This document shows, piece by piece, positions 11,396-23,181 of a stretch of 64,000 nt of DNA. Each line of letters starts with the position of its first letter. Position 1 is the first letter of the stretch. The position numbers and the translations under genes were made by a program. The notes below the pieces were generated by a model. It was not told where the DNA came from. It worked only from the letters and a program-made list of their open reading frames with translations, and did no database searches. The DNA comes from Hymenopus coronatus (taxonomy: Eukaryota > Arthropoda > Insecta > Mantodea > Hymenopodidae), in NCBI GenBank assembly GCA_030762935.1, contig CM060888.1, forward strand, positions 115,889,468 through 115,953,467, read 5' to 3'.

Positions 11396-11938
11396 ATCCA
11401 CTCCACAAAAAAAAATGTATATAACATAAATTGTGTGTTTTAATGAGTTCTACATTTCCTGCGAAGTAATTTTTTTTCTCTATTGCTGTTTGCCAGTTAA
11501 ACAAAATTCCGTAAAATTCATCTAGAATAAAGTGGTCTTCAGAGACTATTCCTAGAAAATTCAAGATATACATTTTATTTATCAGATAAATATCTTTAAT
11601 ATTAGACATTTCAATCAAAAATTTTACAGCCGTTTTTGAGAAAATAAATATTTTTCATGTAAAGGGTAGTTGGGGGATTTTCTTGAAAATCTTCGTGTCG
11701 CATTCTTGGAAGATATTGAACTTAAATACCAAGTTTGGTAATCAACGGACTGTTCGTTTTTGAGCTATGCTGTCCACAGACACACACACGCACACACACG
11801 AACCTTTTTCCAGAAATACTTCTTTTGGATTCGGGGGGATCCAAAACATATATTTCCGGTTAGATCTTGGTATCACATTTTTGGGTGCATTACGATACCT
11901 TCTCAATTTACTATGTACATAGAATATGTAGAGAAACT
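11076..11938 (-). repeat. PAL850 full copy containing a long A run
   Basis: It begins ATCTGATGTGTTCC and ends ACTATGTACATAG...TGTAGAGAAACT. A pure A tract of about 48 bases at 11348-11395 sits where other copies have a short AT-rich link. The paired frames across the A run give artificial poly-F ORFs. Confidence 0.9.
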
Positions 11939-12246
11939 AATACATTTTATACAGCAAACCCACCTATATTGGAAGAAGTAAAGAATATTGCATGACATGA
12001 GAGATTCACTCAATTTCGGATCATGAAAATCGAGTGGAAATAAGCATTTTCTGAAAAGATGCCAGAAATTTGTGAATAAAGGAGGACTCCACTCCCAACA
12101 TTCCTGAGTAATTATCATTGTAAATTTTAACAAAGGGAAAATGAGGTGTTAGTGTGCAAGCAACCCTTTTGTGCTCACAGTGTGAAGGAAAAACATTGTA
12201 ATCAAATTCAAACATTCTTATTTTGTTGCCTCTAGGGCTCGAAATT

Positions 12247-12958
12247 AATTGGGGCGCTCAGAAAATAACGGCAAACCCCAACCGACATCGAATTTTGAGA
12301 TAGAAGCATGACTGTACACGGCTGCCATCTACCTTTCATGTGAAGTATCAAACGAATTGGGATATGTTTTTCCACCTTTAAAATGTGTCCATAGTGAAAA
12401 CGAACACATTCTCAGCGTAAAAATGAACATCCCAACTATGGGTGCTTTACTTTATGTCCGCTACACGTTCTTGGCTTTGTAGTGGACGGTAGTGAGCATG
12501 GCGCTGTCGGCAGATGTTATTCCTGAATCTCAAATAAAGAAATAAACAGAAGAAAGTTATGCAAAAAAAGTGGTAGATTGTATGTAACAAAAAATTCCAT
12601 ATTGTTCCAGAAATAAGCGTAAAAAATTACGTAAATGCTGTAACTTTCCTCATTTTTTGGGTTTGGTGACTATAGTAAGCAGAATGACTATGTGTTTAAT
12701 TTATAGAGCTGGGTTAGGTATTTCAAGAGGTTAAATGAAGGAAAAGTCAATTTTACATTATTTTTTCGGTTTTCTATAAAAAACACAATGGTGCAAGAAT
12801 TTGCACATAGACTTGAAATTCCTTAATTTAAATACCCAGAACATATCTAGACGTAATGCTAACTACTTTCCATCTTTTGGAAAAAAAACCAGAAAATAAC
12901 ATTTATCTCAAAATGAACTTCGGTTGGGACCTGCTCTTATTATTCCGAGCGCTTCAAT
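12247..12958. mobile_element. Putative non-autonomous DNA transposon with about 40-bp terminal inverted repeats
   Basis: The left end AATTGGGGCGCTCAGAAAAT...CCCCAACCGA matches the reverse complement of the right end, AATTGAAGCGCTCGGAATAA...TCCCAACCGA. About three quarters of positions agree. The internal roughly 630 bp has no usable ORF. Flanks are AATT-rich, so a target duplication cannot be fixed. The superfamily is not recognised. Confidence 0.65.
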
Positions 12959-12959
12959 T

Positions 12960-14180
12960 TGTAGGCTTATCTGGCAAGTATGTATGACCAATAGTTTCCT
13001 TCTCATTGAAATCTGAGTGGCGCAGCTGTTTGTGTCAGAAGTTTTGCTAGAAATGATTTTCGCGCAAATGTTGAGTTGATATTTATAGCTTTAAATGTCA
13101 CAACAACTTTTAACATCCACATTACTAACAAATGCTGGAATGATTCAGCTTACTGGAAAGCAGCATTTCCTTACCAAGTGTCTAGACTTTAAACAAACAA
13201 TATTTATTTTGATGGTCATATGTGGTGTTTCATTATCTTGACTTTCAATACCTTCTCTACATGTAACTTAGAGTGGCAATAAAATATAGATATGGGTTTT
13301 ATTATGGGCAATACACTTCCCATAGCGTCTCTTTTAGCACATCACGCAAACCGAACCATGTTTACGTAGGTGTGCTGCAACTTCTGCACATAAACCATTG
13401 TCATGTTGTTCAGGATATTGTAGGGACGAGCGATGCATCAGTTGAATAGATTCTCATCGGCAAAAAATATGCTGTTCGCTACTAGTTCTTTCTATGAGAA
13501 ATGCAATGGATGTTGAAATCGAAATCTATTCTTCTCTCGTGCACTAAGATGGCGTCTAATTACTGTCCTCACCATACATAAAAACTTGATTTCTCTGCAC
13601 GTTTGCAACTCATTGGTTGGACAGGTAGCATTCATACATTCTTAATGAGAAAACTTAGCATATGAACATGCGTAGAAGGCGCTGCTGAATTTCCACGGTT
13701 TAATAATTTACCTTTACCATTGCGTATTACCTTATAAAAGAACTGGTATTACATTTATATGAAAAAACCACGCCCTTAACTAAATTGCTCTGTTGCGTAA
13801 AGGTACTGAACAAATTGGCTCCGCACTAACTTTAGATTCCCGTCGGCTCTGACCCCCCAAGTTTCTTGGCTTTCTTTGGTTGGTAACTAATGCTCATTTA
13901 CTTTCATGTTTCCTTCGCATATTTTAGGTGTACTTCTAGGTTTTGTGGCATGAGGTTGTGCCGGACAGATGGCGGTTGCTTTCTTCAAGGAAAGAATATT
14001 CACTGAGGACACTAGGAAATTGGCTGGTTTCATTGCCGCTCATCACCAATTTGGGCAGCTCCAGTTGTGAGTCGGGCCTTGCAGCCAGTAAATTTTATGG
14101 AATTCCGATCGACTTTATAGCCTATCTGTTTGCTGCCTGTAACCTCCTGTAAGCCGTTCACGCCTCTCTTCCTCTTGAAT
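12960..14180. other. Unassigned DNA
   Basis: A 69-codon plus ORF at 13943-14152 has no family I recognise. No repeat shared with the rest of the window is seen. Confidence 0.35.
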
Positions 14181-14191
14181 GAGGGATACAT

Positions 14192-14444
14192 AAATAAATG
14201 ACGTGTTATTTATGAACGCTCTTTAACTACTGTGGTTCTCAGTTGGGTGTGAAAGACCACTTAATTTTACTCAGCGGCCTCTTTGTCAGGCTTGAGGTTC
14301 TTTTACGTGCCATAAATCTACGACACGGGACCAAAGGAATCCATGCTGAGGAGTTTTACAACTGAAAAAAATCCATCGTCCTCCGCGACCTTAGGTATGT
14401 GAAGTTAGCATGGTAGCCATTACACCACGGCGGGCGACCAGGAG
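14192..14444 (-). repeat. SINE S3, near-complete, with imperfect target duplication
   Basis: The tRNA-like head on the minus strand reads GTCGCCCGCCGTGGTGTAAT, and the body contains GTGGTCTTTCACACCC and GAGCGTTCATAAATAAC. The flanks GAGGGATACAT (14181-14191) and GAGGGATGTAT (14445-14455) look like an aged 11-bp target duplication. Confidence 0.85.
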
Positions 14445-14447
14445 GAG

Positions 14448-14556
14448 GGATGTATATGTATGTATGTGTGTATATTTGTATGTATGTAGGCATGCAGGCA
14501 TTGTATGTATGTATGTGTGTATGTATGCAGGCATTGCATGTATGTATGTATGCACT
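14448..14556. repeat. (GTAT)n-type tetranucleotide tract with GCAGGCATT periodicity
   Basis: GTATGTATGT runs alternate with ATGCAGGCATTG segments, giving a higher-order period of about 40-45 bp. The ORF across it is low complexity. Confidence 0.85.
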
Positions 14557-14761
14557 ATAACTATAGTTGGTACATTACCTGGTTTAATGTGCAGTTTTAT
14601 TTAGTGGTAGAAACAAACGTCCCGCTGCCGCTACTGCAATGTTGCCACGTTTATTTCACGCAGAGGTATTTGCTTTTATAACTGCTGTTGCTCTTATCAA
14701 CATTATGTAAATTAATAATGGAATAATTTTCACTATCGCTATTAAAATTTCAGTTCTTTTT

Positions 14762-14787
14762 ACTTTCTCTACCCGTACTATGTACAC
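14762..14787 (+). repeat. PAL850 terminal stub
   Basis: ACTTTCTCTACCCGTACTAT followed by GTACAC, then unrelated sequence. Only the first arm of the palindrome remains. Confidence 0.6.
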
Positions 14788-14944
14788 AAGTCGCCACAAA
14801 AAATCAGCAATTCTCAGATTCCACGTGTAGGTGTAGAGCTTCAGTATCTTCGTAAAAGATGTGTTCACAAAGCACACGAAATAACTGTACAGTGGTCTGT
14901 GACTGACAACGCAATGGTTAACCTCTGAGTACTGAAAACAGATC

Positions 14945-15012
14945 AGGAAACAAGGTTACGATGGCAGCCGAGAGGTTAAAAATCCCCTGCTTCCACTCAA
15001 AAGATTCTGGGT
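14945..15012 (+). repeat. tRNA-like (serine/leucine type) remnant
   Basis: GCAGCCGAGAGGTTAAAAAT resembles the D region of a class II tRNA. It is followed by CTCAAAAGATTCTGGGTTCAAATC with a B box. The acceptor stem does not close well. Probably a SINE head rather than a functional tRNA. Confidence 0.45.
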
Positions 15013-15168
15013 TCAAATCATGAGCTGATTGTCATTTTTATGATGGTTAATATTGTATCTGCATATGTAGAACATAATATTGCATTAATATAACTTTGAC
15101 ATTTGAAGTTATCTATGCACACAAAAACATAATTGTACTAACAATTGTGTTAAATAACTGAAACAAAC

Positions 15169-15983
15169 CTTATGTGTTCCATTTATATGACTTTCTCTAC
15201 ATCTATGTAATATATTATTATTAAAAAACCTATGCATCTATCCAATTCATTCTAATCCAGATAAACATTAGCAGAAATGGCTTCTTGTAAATAGAAGTGA
15301 AGAAAGGAATACACAAGCTAAAGTGGTAGTCAAATCTTTTAAAAGCTAGTTACCATGTGGATGAACTCCATTTTTTTTTCTGCATTGTCAGTTGTTGTTC
15401 CGTATGTGAAAGGATTTAACTACTTTAAAATTGAAACAAATAACAAGGAATACCTATCTCAAAAATAGTCAACTACACGAAGAAGATGTATATGACCTAA
15501 ATTGTGTTTTAACGAGATCTTCATTTTTTATGCAGTAAGTTTTTGTCTATCTCTCACGGTTTTACTAGCTATGCAAAATCCAGTAAAATTCATCCTGAAT
15601 AAACAGGTCTTCAGAGACCATTCCCAAAAATTCAAGATATGCATTTTATTTGACATGTAAATATCTTTAATATATAGTATTTTAATCAAAGTTGTTATGT
15701 CGAAATGTTTTCATGTAAAGGTGAGTTTCATGTCACATCTTTGGAAGATACCTAACTTAAATACCAAGTTTTGTATTTTACCTAGTTTTTGTTTTTGAGT
15801 TCTTGTGTTCACAGTCATACGTTCACACTGATACATGGACACACACGGATCTTTTTCTAAAAGTGCTTTTTTAGATACATGGGATTCTAAAACGTGCATT
15901 TCCGGTGAAAACTCGGTATCGACTTTTTGGATGGAATGCAGTACCTTCACTATACGTGCATAGTACGTGTGGAGAAAGTAAAA
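15169..15983 (-). repeat. PAL850 near-full copy
   Basis: It begins at TATGTGTTCCATTTATATGA and ends TACGTGTGGAGAAAGTAAAA. The left arm of the terminal palindrome is shortened (ACTATACGTGCATAGTACGTG). The TTTTAATCAAAG block runs directly into the ATGTTTTCATGTAAAGG block. Confidence 0.9.
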
Positions 15984-15984
15984 A

Positions 15985-16990
15985 TATGCTTAAAGAAACT
16001 GTTATCTTATAAATCTTAAACACAAAAAAATAAAAACATAATTAATATGAGGCGTATGAACCCTGAACCCGTATAACAACCCTCAAAATTCGGAGCATAG
16101 ACAAAATAAATGTCTACGGTAATGTGGACGAGAATCTACAAGAGCCTAGGCTTCTTGAATTTGTGTGCAGAAGCCATATTTTGTCCTTCGCCGTTAACAG
16201 GTAATTGGAGAGCTACTTCCTTTTTACCTCAGCCGACATATTATTAATAGAAAACACATTTATCTCACAAAAGGAATCAAAATAGTATCGAGTATAACTT
16301 AGTGTTGCACACCTTTTATTGAATCGTCAAGCTGCCATAGTACACCTAGACCGTCCCTGATATCCAACATCAGCACGATACAGATACGCGACCATGGTGG
16401 AATTGTGAAGCCACGGTTTATGAAGGGTGTGTTTGATCAGTTTGTGTTAAGTTAAACAAAATTAGAGCCTAAAAATGTTTTAAAACTTTTAATATTTCTG
16501 CACACCACATGGTTTCGTGTGCAGCATATTGATGTCCGGTAGAACAAAGCTTTAAACAAGCATCATAATAACTATATTATTATTTACTGTACTGAATGTC
16601 GTGTATTAAATATGTCAGATAAATAGCCGCTATGTGTCGATTCAAGATTTTTAAGAGAAGATAAAAAAAAAATTGCTACGTGCTAGAACCGAACGCGCGA
16701 CCTTCGGCACAGAAGAAACCTACTTTTGGTCACAGCGCTACAGTGAACAAACAAATGGCAAGTTCACCAATCTAAATTGTATCATGTTTTGTGTGGTTAA
16801 TATTTTTAGTTTTATAATTTGTTGTTTAAGCTTAAGGTATTTATCTGATTATGATTATTGATCATATGCGTTCGTTATATTAAGATTTGGTACTACTGAC
16901 TACTTGTTGCTGCCGCTACACAACTTTATCTCGGATAGTGTATACAAGGCGCAGAGTCGTGAGGGACTTAGACGAATTTGGGGCTACAAA
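15985..16990. other. Unassigned DNA
   Basis: Nothing recognised. A short ORF at 16673-16861 has no domain. Confidence 0.35.
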
Positions 16991-16993
16991 CAT

Positions 16994-17113
16994 GACTAAA
17001 TTTTTATGGCAAGGGTGTAAATAGTGTATAGAAAAGGTATTGTATTGCATTCAAAATTCTGATACCGAGATTTCACCGGAAATACATGTTTTGGGACACC
17101 CTGAATCCAAAAA
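16994..17113 (+). repeat. PAL850 host copy, first part (split by a nested copy)
   Basis: It contains ATAGTGTATAG, AAAATTCTGATACCGAGATT, TTTCACCGGAAATACATG and CCTGAATCCAAAAA, then breaks. The text resumes at 17953 with AAAAAGCATTT, which is the expected next block. The two parts are one older element interrupted at an A run. Confidence 0.9.
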
Positions 17114-17952
17114 CAATCTAATGAGTTCCATTCATATGACTTTCTCTACATCTCTGCAACAAATTATTGTTAAAAATCTTATGCTTCCATTTACTTCATG
17201 CTAATCGAGAAAAAAATAGCAGAAATAGTCTTATTACTTGCTTCCTTGTAAGTAGAAGCGTAATAAGAGCACCGTAGGTTAAAGTGATAGTGAAAAGCTG
17301 GTTTCTATGAAACTGAAGTTCCTTTTTTTTGTATGGACAGGAGTTGACAAATTCCTGTATAAGAAACTTTTTTTCAAAACTGAAACCAATAAAAAGGAAT
17401 ATCTCATAAACGATCAACTTCACAAAAAATATGTATATGGCATAAATTAAGTGTTTTATCATGATCTACATTTTTTGTGAAGTACGTTTTTTCTGTCTCT
17501 TGTGGTTTACCAGTTATGACAAATTCAATAAAAATCATCTAGGATAACGTGGTCTTTAGAGGTTATTCCCAGAAAATTCAATATATACATTTTATTTGGT
17601 ATTAAAGATATAAAATATAAGAGCTTTTAATCAAAATCATTGGAGCCATTTTTGTGAAAATCAAACTTTTCAAACTTTTTCTCCATGTAAACCATAGTTT
17701 GGGGTGGGGGGATTTTCTTGAAAATCTTCATTTCGTATCCTTGGAAGATATCAAACTTAAATACCAAATTCAGTATTTAACGGTCTTTTCGTTTTTGAGC
17801 TATACTGTCCACCAACATATGGACACACGCACACACACGGACCTTTTTCCAAAAATGTTTTATTTTGTATTCAGGGGCACCCAAAACATGTATTTTCGGT
17901 GGAATACAATACATTATCTATACACTATGTACATAGTAGGTGTAGAGAAAGT
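17114..17952 (-). mobile_element. PAL850 copy nested inside an older PAL850
   Basis: A complete minus-orientation copy starts AATCTAATGAGTTCC and ends TACACTATGTACATAGTAGG then TGTAGAGAAAGT. AAAAA lies on both sides (17109-17113 and 17953-17957), fitting a 5-bp duplication of an A-run target. This shows that the family transposes as a unit of about 840 bp. The apparent 111-codon ORF at 17654-17989 runs across its end and is not coding. Confidence 0.9.
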
Positions 17953-18603
17953 AAAAAGCATTTCCGTTAAATACAAACTTGATATGTAATATCAATATCT
18001 CCACGAAGGTTTTCAAGAAAATCCCCCCAACTGTCCTTTACATGGAACAATTTTCGAAAGTTTTGATTTTCTCAAAAATGGCTCTAATGATTTCGTTTAA
18101 AATCTCTTATATTTAAGCTATTTACATGATAAATAAAATGTGTATCTTGAATTTACTGGGAATAGTCTCGAAAGAACTCTTTATTCTGCATGCATTGTTT
18201 GAGTTTTGCATAACTAGTAGTCCGTAAGAGATAGACAAAGGCTTACTACACAAAAATGTAGATCTTCTTAAAACACACATTTTATGACATTTACATGTTT
18301 TCCCTGAAGTTCACCGTTTTCTAGATATTCCAAGTTATTGGATTCAGTTTTAAAATACTTCGACGGGAACCTGTCAGCTCCTGGCCACACAAAGAATTCA
18401 ATTTCAATCCCATAGCAAGCATATTTTAAAACGTGTGACTGTCGAATTAGCCTGGTGTATTCCTTTATTTCCCTTCTACTTAAAAGGATGCAAGTAGTGA
18501 GACAATTTCTGCTAATGTTGATCTTAATTAGCATGAAACAGATATAAGAGTAAGGTTTTTAACAATATGTTTTTACAGAGTAAGTCATGTCATCAGATTT
18601 TTT
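17953..18603 (+). repeat. PAL850 host copy, second part
   Basis: It continues the element begun at 16994: GCATTT, then directly CCGTTAAATACAAACTTG, so the TG-rich tract is deleted here. It then runs through CAAAAATGGCTCTAATGATT, TAGCATGAAAC and GTCATGTCATCAGATT. Confidence 0.88.
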
Positions 18604-18776
18604 TCCTTTATTATATTGTCAAGGTCTTGCATTTTATTCAAGAGCGTAATAAATTTGGAACCAAATGTTCCCGGCAATTTTCTACAGTGGATGTGTAAGA
18701 CACCATTAATAACGAGCTACACTGAAGACAAAAATTATATTTTAAGTAAACCAATAAGGATATGTGGCTTATTGTT

Positions 18777-19646
18777 ACTTTCTCTACATGTACTATGTAC
18801 ATAGTATATAGAGAAGGTATTGCATTCCACCCAAAACTTTGATACCGAGATTTCACCGGAAATACATGTTTTAGGTCCCCCTGAATCTAAAAAGCATTTG
18901 TGTGTGTATGACTGTGTATATGTTTATGACTTTGTGTGTGTGCCTGTGGACAGCATAGCTCAAAAACGAAAAGGCTTTGAATACCAAAATTGGTATTTAA
19001 GTTTGGTATATTCTAAGGATGAGACTCGCAGATTTCCAAGAAAATCCCCCCAATACCAACTATCCTTTATTTGGAACTTTTTTCGAAGATTTTGAGTATC
19101 TCAAAAATGGCTCTAACGATTTTGATTAAAAAATCGTATATTAAAGATATTTGCTTGAAAAATAAAATGTATATCTTGACTTTTCTGGGAACAGCCTCTA
19201 AAGACTACTTCATTCTGGATGAATTTTACTGAATTTTGTATAACTGCCAAGGTGTAAGAGTTGAACAGACACTTACCACACAGAAAATGTAGAGCACATT
19301 AAAACATACAATTTATGTTATATACCTTTTTTTGGTGGAGTTGGTCGGTTTTGAGATATTCCTTGTTTTTGGTTTCAGCTTTGAAAAAATTATACTTTTC
19401 TCAAACAGGTATTTGTCAATTCCTCCTGTCCATACAAACAAAGGAACAGTCATATAGCAACCAGCTTTGGACTATCACTTTAACCTACGGTACTTTTTTT
19501 TCGTGTCTACTTGCATGGAAGCAAGTAATAAGACTATTTCTGCTAATTTTTTTTCGATTAGCTTCAAGTAAATAGAAGCATAAGCTTTTCAACATTATTT
19601 TGTTGCAGAGATTTAGAGAAAGTCATGTGAATAGAACACAACAGAT
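18777..19646 (+). repeat. PAL850 full copy, first of a tandem pair
   Basis: The palindromic end contains GTACTATGTACATAGTATAT. It has a TGTGTGTATGACTGTG tract, the ATACCAAAATTGGTATTT near-palindrome and the terminus GTGAATAGAACACAACAGAT. The next copy begins within five bases of its end. Confidence 0.93.
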
Positions 19647-19650
19647 TTTT

Positions 19651-20501
19651 ACTTTCTCCATACGTTCTATGTATATAGTGTATGGAGAAGGTATTGTATT
19701 GTACCCAAAAATTCGATACGGCGATTTCAGCGGAAATATATGTTTTGAGACCCCCTCAATCCATAAAAAGCATTTTTAAAAAAATGTTCGTGTGTGTGTC
19801 TGTCTGTCTGCTTGTCCATGTGTATGTATGTGTATGTCTGCGGGCAGCAAACTTGGTATTCCAGTTCAGTATCATCCAAGGATGCGACACGAAACTTTTC
19901 AAGAAAATTCCCCCACACATCTATTACTCTTTACATGGAAAAATTTATGAAAATTTTGATTTTTCAAAAATGGCTCTAACGATTTTCATTAAAATATCGC
20001 ATATTACAGATACTTATCTGACTTATTAAATGTATATCTTAAATTCTCTGGGAATAGCCTCTGAAGACTACTTTATTCTGGATGAGTTTCACGGAATGTT
20101 GCATAACTGCTAAACCGTAAGAGATAGACAAAAACTTATTTAACAGAAAATGTAGAGGTCATTAAAACACATAATTTTTGCTATATAACTTTTTTTCGTG
20201 GAGTGGATCTTTTTTGAGATATTCCTTGTTATTGATTTCAGCTTTGAAAAAAACTTGCTTTTCTCTTAGGGGAATTTGTCCATACAAAAAAAGGAATTTC
20301 AGTCACATAGCAATCAGCTTTTGATTAATACTTCAGCTTATGCTGCTCCCTTATTTCACTTCTACTTGCATGGAGGCAAGTAATAGGTCTACTACTGCTA
20401 ATTTTATCTCGATTATAATGAAGTTAAAAGAAGTATAATCTTGTTAACAATAATTTATTGTAGAGACGTAGAGAAAGTCATGTGAATGGAACACATCAGA
20501 T
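19651..20501 (+). repeat. PAL850 full copy, second of a tandem pair
   Basis: It starts ACTTTCTCCATACGTTCTAT. Its stem CTCCATAC/GTATGGAG differs from the usual CTCTACAC/GTATAGAG on both sides and pairs perfectly. It ends GAACACATCAGA before a nine-T run. Apparent ORFs of 63-115 codons on both strands are repeat translations. Confidence 0.93.
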
Positions 20502-20510
20502 TTTTTTTTA

Positions 20511-21690
20511 AATGTGAGCAAATGCATACATCCTATGTGCAAACGTACATGCATGTTTTCTAACAAACTGTAAAATAATGTTTTCATATTATAACAGAAT
20601 GTAATAACACGAACATAAAAATTTGGGCACTTCAAGATGGTATTGGTTCCCCTTACAATATTTAAATGCTTTAGGTTATTATCATACGTATAACGATGTT
20701 ATGAGAATGTCCCCTACCTTTTATCTGAAAAAATGCTTCCTTTCCTAGGTTATATTTCGTTTTAAGGAGCTGCTGTGCTAATCGGTAAACTGGATGTAAT
20801 GCTAAAAGTTTATGGCTCTTTAAAGAGATTTCTTGAATTTAGTCATTAATGCCATCGCCGAAACCATCCTGAAATATTTAACAATGATGAAGACTCTAAA
20901 ATAAAGCTGCCATTCTGCAGTTTTAAGTACATATGAAGTCAAATTTTTTCTGAAATAATTCGAAGCCTACGATTCGTTGACCAGCTACAAGCCTGCGTGT
21001 GAGTGTGTGCGTGTGTGTGTATAAATAAATTTCTCAGAAATATTAAAAAAACGATACCAGACGTCTTGATTTGTTTCCAGATCAAGATTTTGATTACAGG
21101 TCCCACTTGGATTCTTGGTATGCACTTTGTGTATAAATTTCCAGGTTTCTGTATTCTGACACTAAGACAAATGTATTTCCCTCGTTCATTAACGACTTTT
21201 AGCCTTCAGCACATTCCTATCGGCATACTTTGAAAACACCGGCTCTCATCGGGCCAGTTTGTGTACAGAAACAGTCTATTGTATGCATGACACCCGGCCT
21301 GAAGCATGTAATGGGTAATGGGCGGAAAGATGAAAGAGGTGCAACACATTCCTATTTCAAAATACCAAGGAAATGGTTTATTCTTTATTGCCAATAGATT
21401 TAATACTGCAAGAACCTAACAGCATGTGATAACATAATGTATAAGAGAATACAACGATCGGTTAGAAGGCGAAATAATGCGTGAACATTTTTCGTAGGCT
21501 CAATGCTCCACTGGGTTCAGTGGTGTAGGCAGTGAGTAGCAAGTCATCTAATATTGAAGCGAAAATGTTTTGGAAGCATCTCTCTTCCTTGAAGGTAGCG
21601 GACAAGATTATTTTACTTAAATTTGGTAATATACTTACTTAAACACTACCCCCCCCCCTTTGCGAAACCGTTTGTAACAAAAGGAGAAAA
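20511..21690. other. Unassigned DNA
   Basis: Short ORFs at 21003-21233 and 21206-21394 (minus) overlap and have no domain I recognise. A nine-C run lies near 21650. Confidence 0.35.
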
Positions 21691-21692
21691 AA

Positions 21693-22394
21693 ATTGGATG
21701 TGTTACCATTGCATACTCTTCAGTCATTCTTCAACAAACTATATAACTACAAAAGCTTCTCCTTCTCTCTAGTTCATGCTAGTCGAGATAAAAATTTGCA
21801 GAGATATTTTTATTACCTACATAGTATTATCTTTTAAGAACAAGTAGAATAAGAGAATGCAGTAAATAGGCTTAATCTAATCATTAAGAACTGTCGCTTT
21901 GAAATTCCGTTCTCTTTGCACGATCAGGACAGCAAATAAAAAATCGATTTTGTAGTTGGAAAAAACACAAGGTGTTTGATAACTTGGATATATAATAAAT
22001 AATGCCCCCGAAAAAGCTAACGGCAAATATTGTTTTTGTGTCATTTAACGATATCTGCAATTTTGTGTGGTTTACAAGTTATACAAATACATTCAAAATG
22101 AAGAACACTTTAGTTTCTTAGCAACTATTCTCAGAATAATTGAGATATATAATTTATTTGTCATGAAAATGATGTTTTAATTAAAATGATTAGTCATAAT
22201 TTAGAAAACTACTCCTAAAAATCTCTTCGTGTACAAGGTACTTTGGGCTTGAGCGATTTACTTGAAAATATTCATATCGTAATCCTGGAAGATGCTGAAC
22301 TTGAATATCAAGATTTGTGTTGAACCGACTTCTTGATTTCAAATCATACTATTCCTAGACAAACATTCATACGCGTGCCTTCCTCCAAGCTTTT
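21693..22394 (-). repeat. PAL850 old host copy, first part (split by a nested copy)
   Basis: Diverged but ordered: GATGTGTTACC, CATGCTAGTCGAGATAAAAA, TTTACTTGAAAATATTCATA, then CCTCCAAGCTTTT. It resumes after the nested copy with TTTTTG and AAATTTTTGGGTGCATTACA at 23188-23258. Confidence 0.8.
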
Positions 22395-23181
22395 GACTTT
22401 CTCTACGCGTACTATTTACATAGTGTATAGAGAAGGAATTGTATTGCACCCAAAAATTCGATACCCAGATTTCACCGGAAATATTTGAATAAAAAAAAGT
22501 ATTTTCAGAAAAATGTGTGTGTCTGTGTGTATGTGTGTGTGTGTGTCTGTCTGCCTTTCTGTGGGCAGCAGAGCTCAAAAACGAAAAGCTCGCTAAATAC
22601 CAGACTTCCAAGGCTGCGACACGAAGACTTTCAAGAAAATCCTCCACCCCCAACTACCCATTACATGGAAAAAAATCAAACATTTTGATTTTCTCAAAAA
22701 TGGCTCCAACGATTTTGATTAAAATCTCTTATATTTAAGATATTAATGTGAAAAATAAAATGTATATCTTCAATTTTCTGGGAATAGTCTCTGAATACAT
22801 GTTTATTCTGGATAATTTTACTGTAAGAGATAGGCAAAATCTTGCATACCAAAAAATGTAGATCTCGTAGAAACACACAATTTATGTTATATACTTTTTC
22901 GTGGAGTTAGCCGTTTCTGAGATATTCCTTATTATTAGTTTCAGCTTTAAAGTACTTACACTTTTCTCATATAGGAATTTGTCAACTTATGTCCATATAA
23001 ACAAACTTCAATCACAGAGCAATCACCTTTTAAAACATTTGACTATCGCTTTAGCCTAATTATAAGGAAATAAGACAATTTCTGCTAAGTTTTCCCTATT
23101 AAGCATTAAGTAAATAGAAGAATAGACTTTTTAACAATACCTTTTTGTAGAGAAGGTCATGTGAATGGAACACATCAGATT
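22395..23181 (+). mobile_element. PAL850 copy nested inside an older opposite copy
   Basis: A plus-orientation copy runs from ACTTTCTCTACGCGTACTAT to GGAACACATCAGAT. TTTT precedes it (22391-22394) and TTTTT follows (23183-23187). The break in the host lies in the same internal block (the GCTTTTTTGG region) as in the 17-kb nest. Confidence 0.88.

Noticed and set aside
11138..11618. Overlapping 87- and 100-codon ORFs with long phenylalanine runs
   Set aside because: They arise from the 48-base A run inside a PAL850 copy.
17654..17989. 111-codon plus ORF
   Set aside because: It runs through a PAL850 copy and past its end; the frame is broken in all other copies.
19682..20029. 115-codon plus ORF with relatives in other PAL850 copies
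   Set aside because: The similarity is that of the DNA repeat. Stops fall at different places in each copy and no codon-position pattern is seen.
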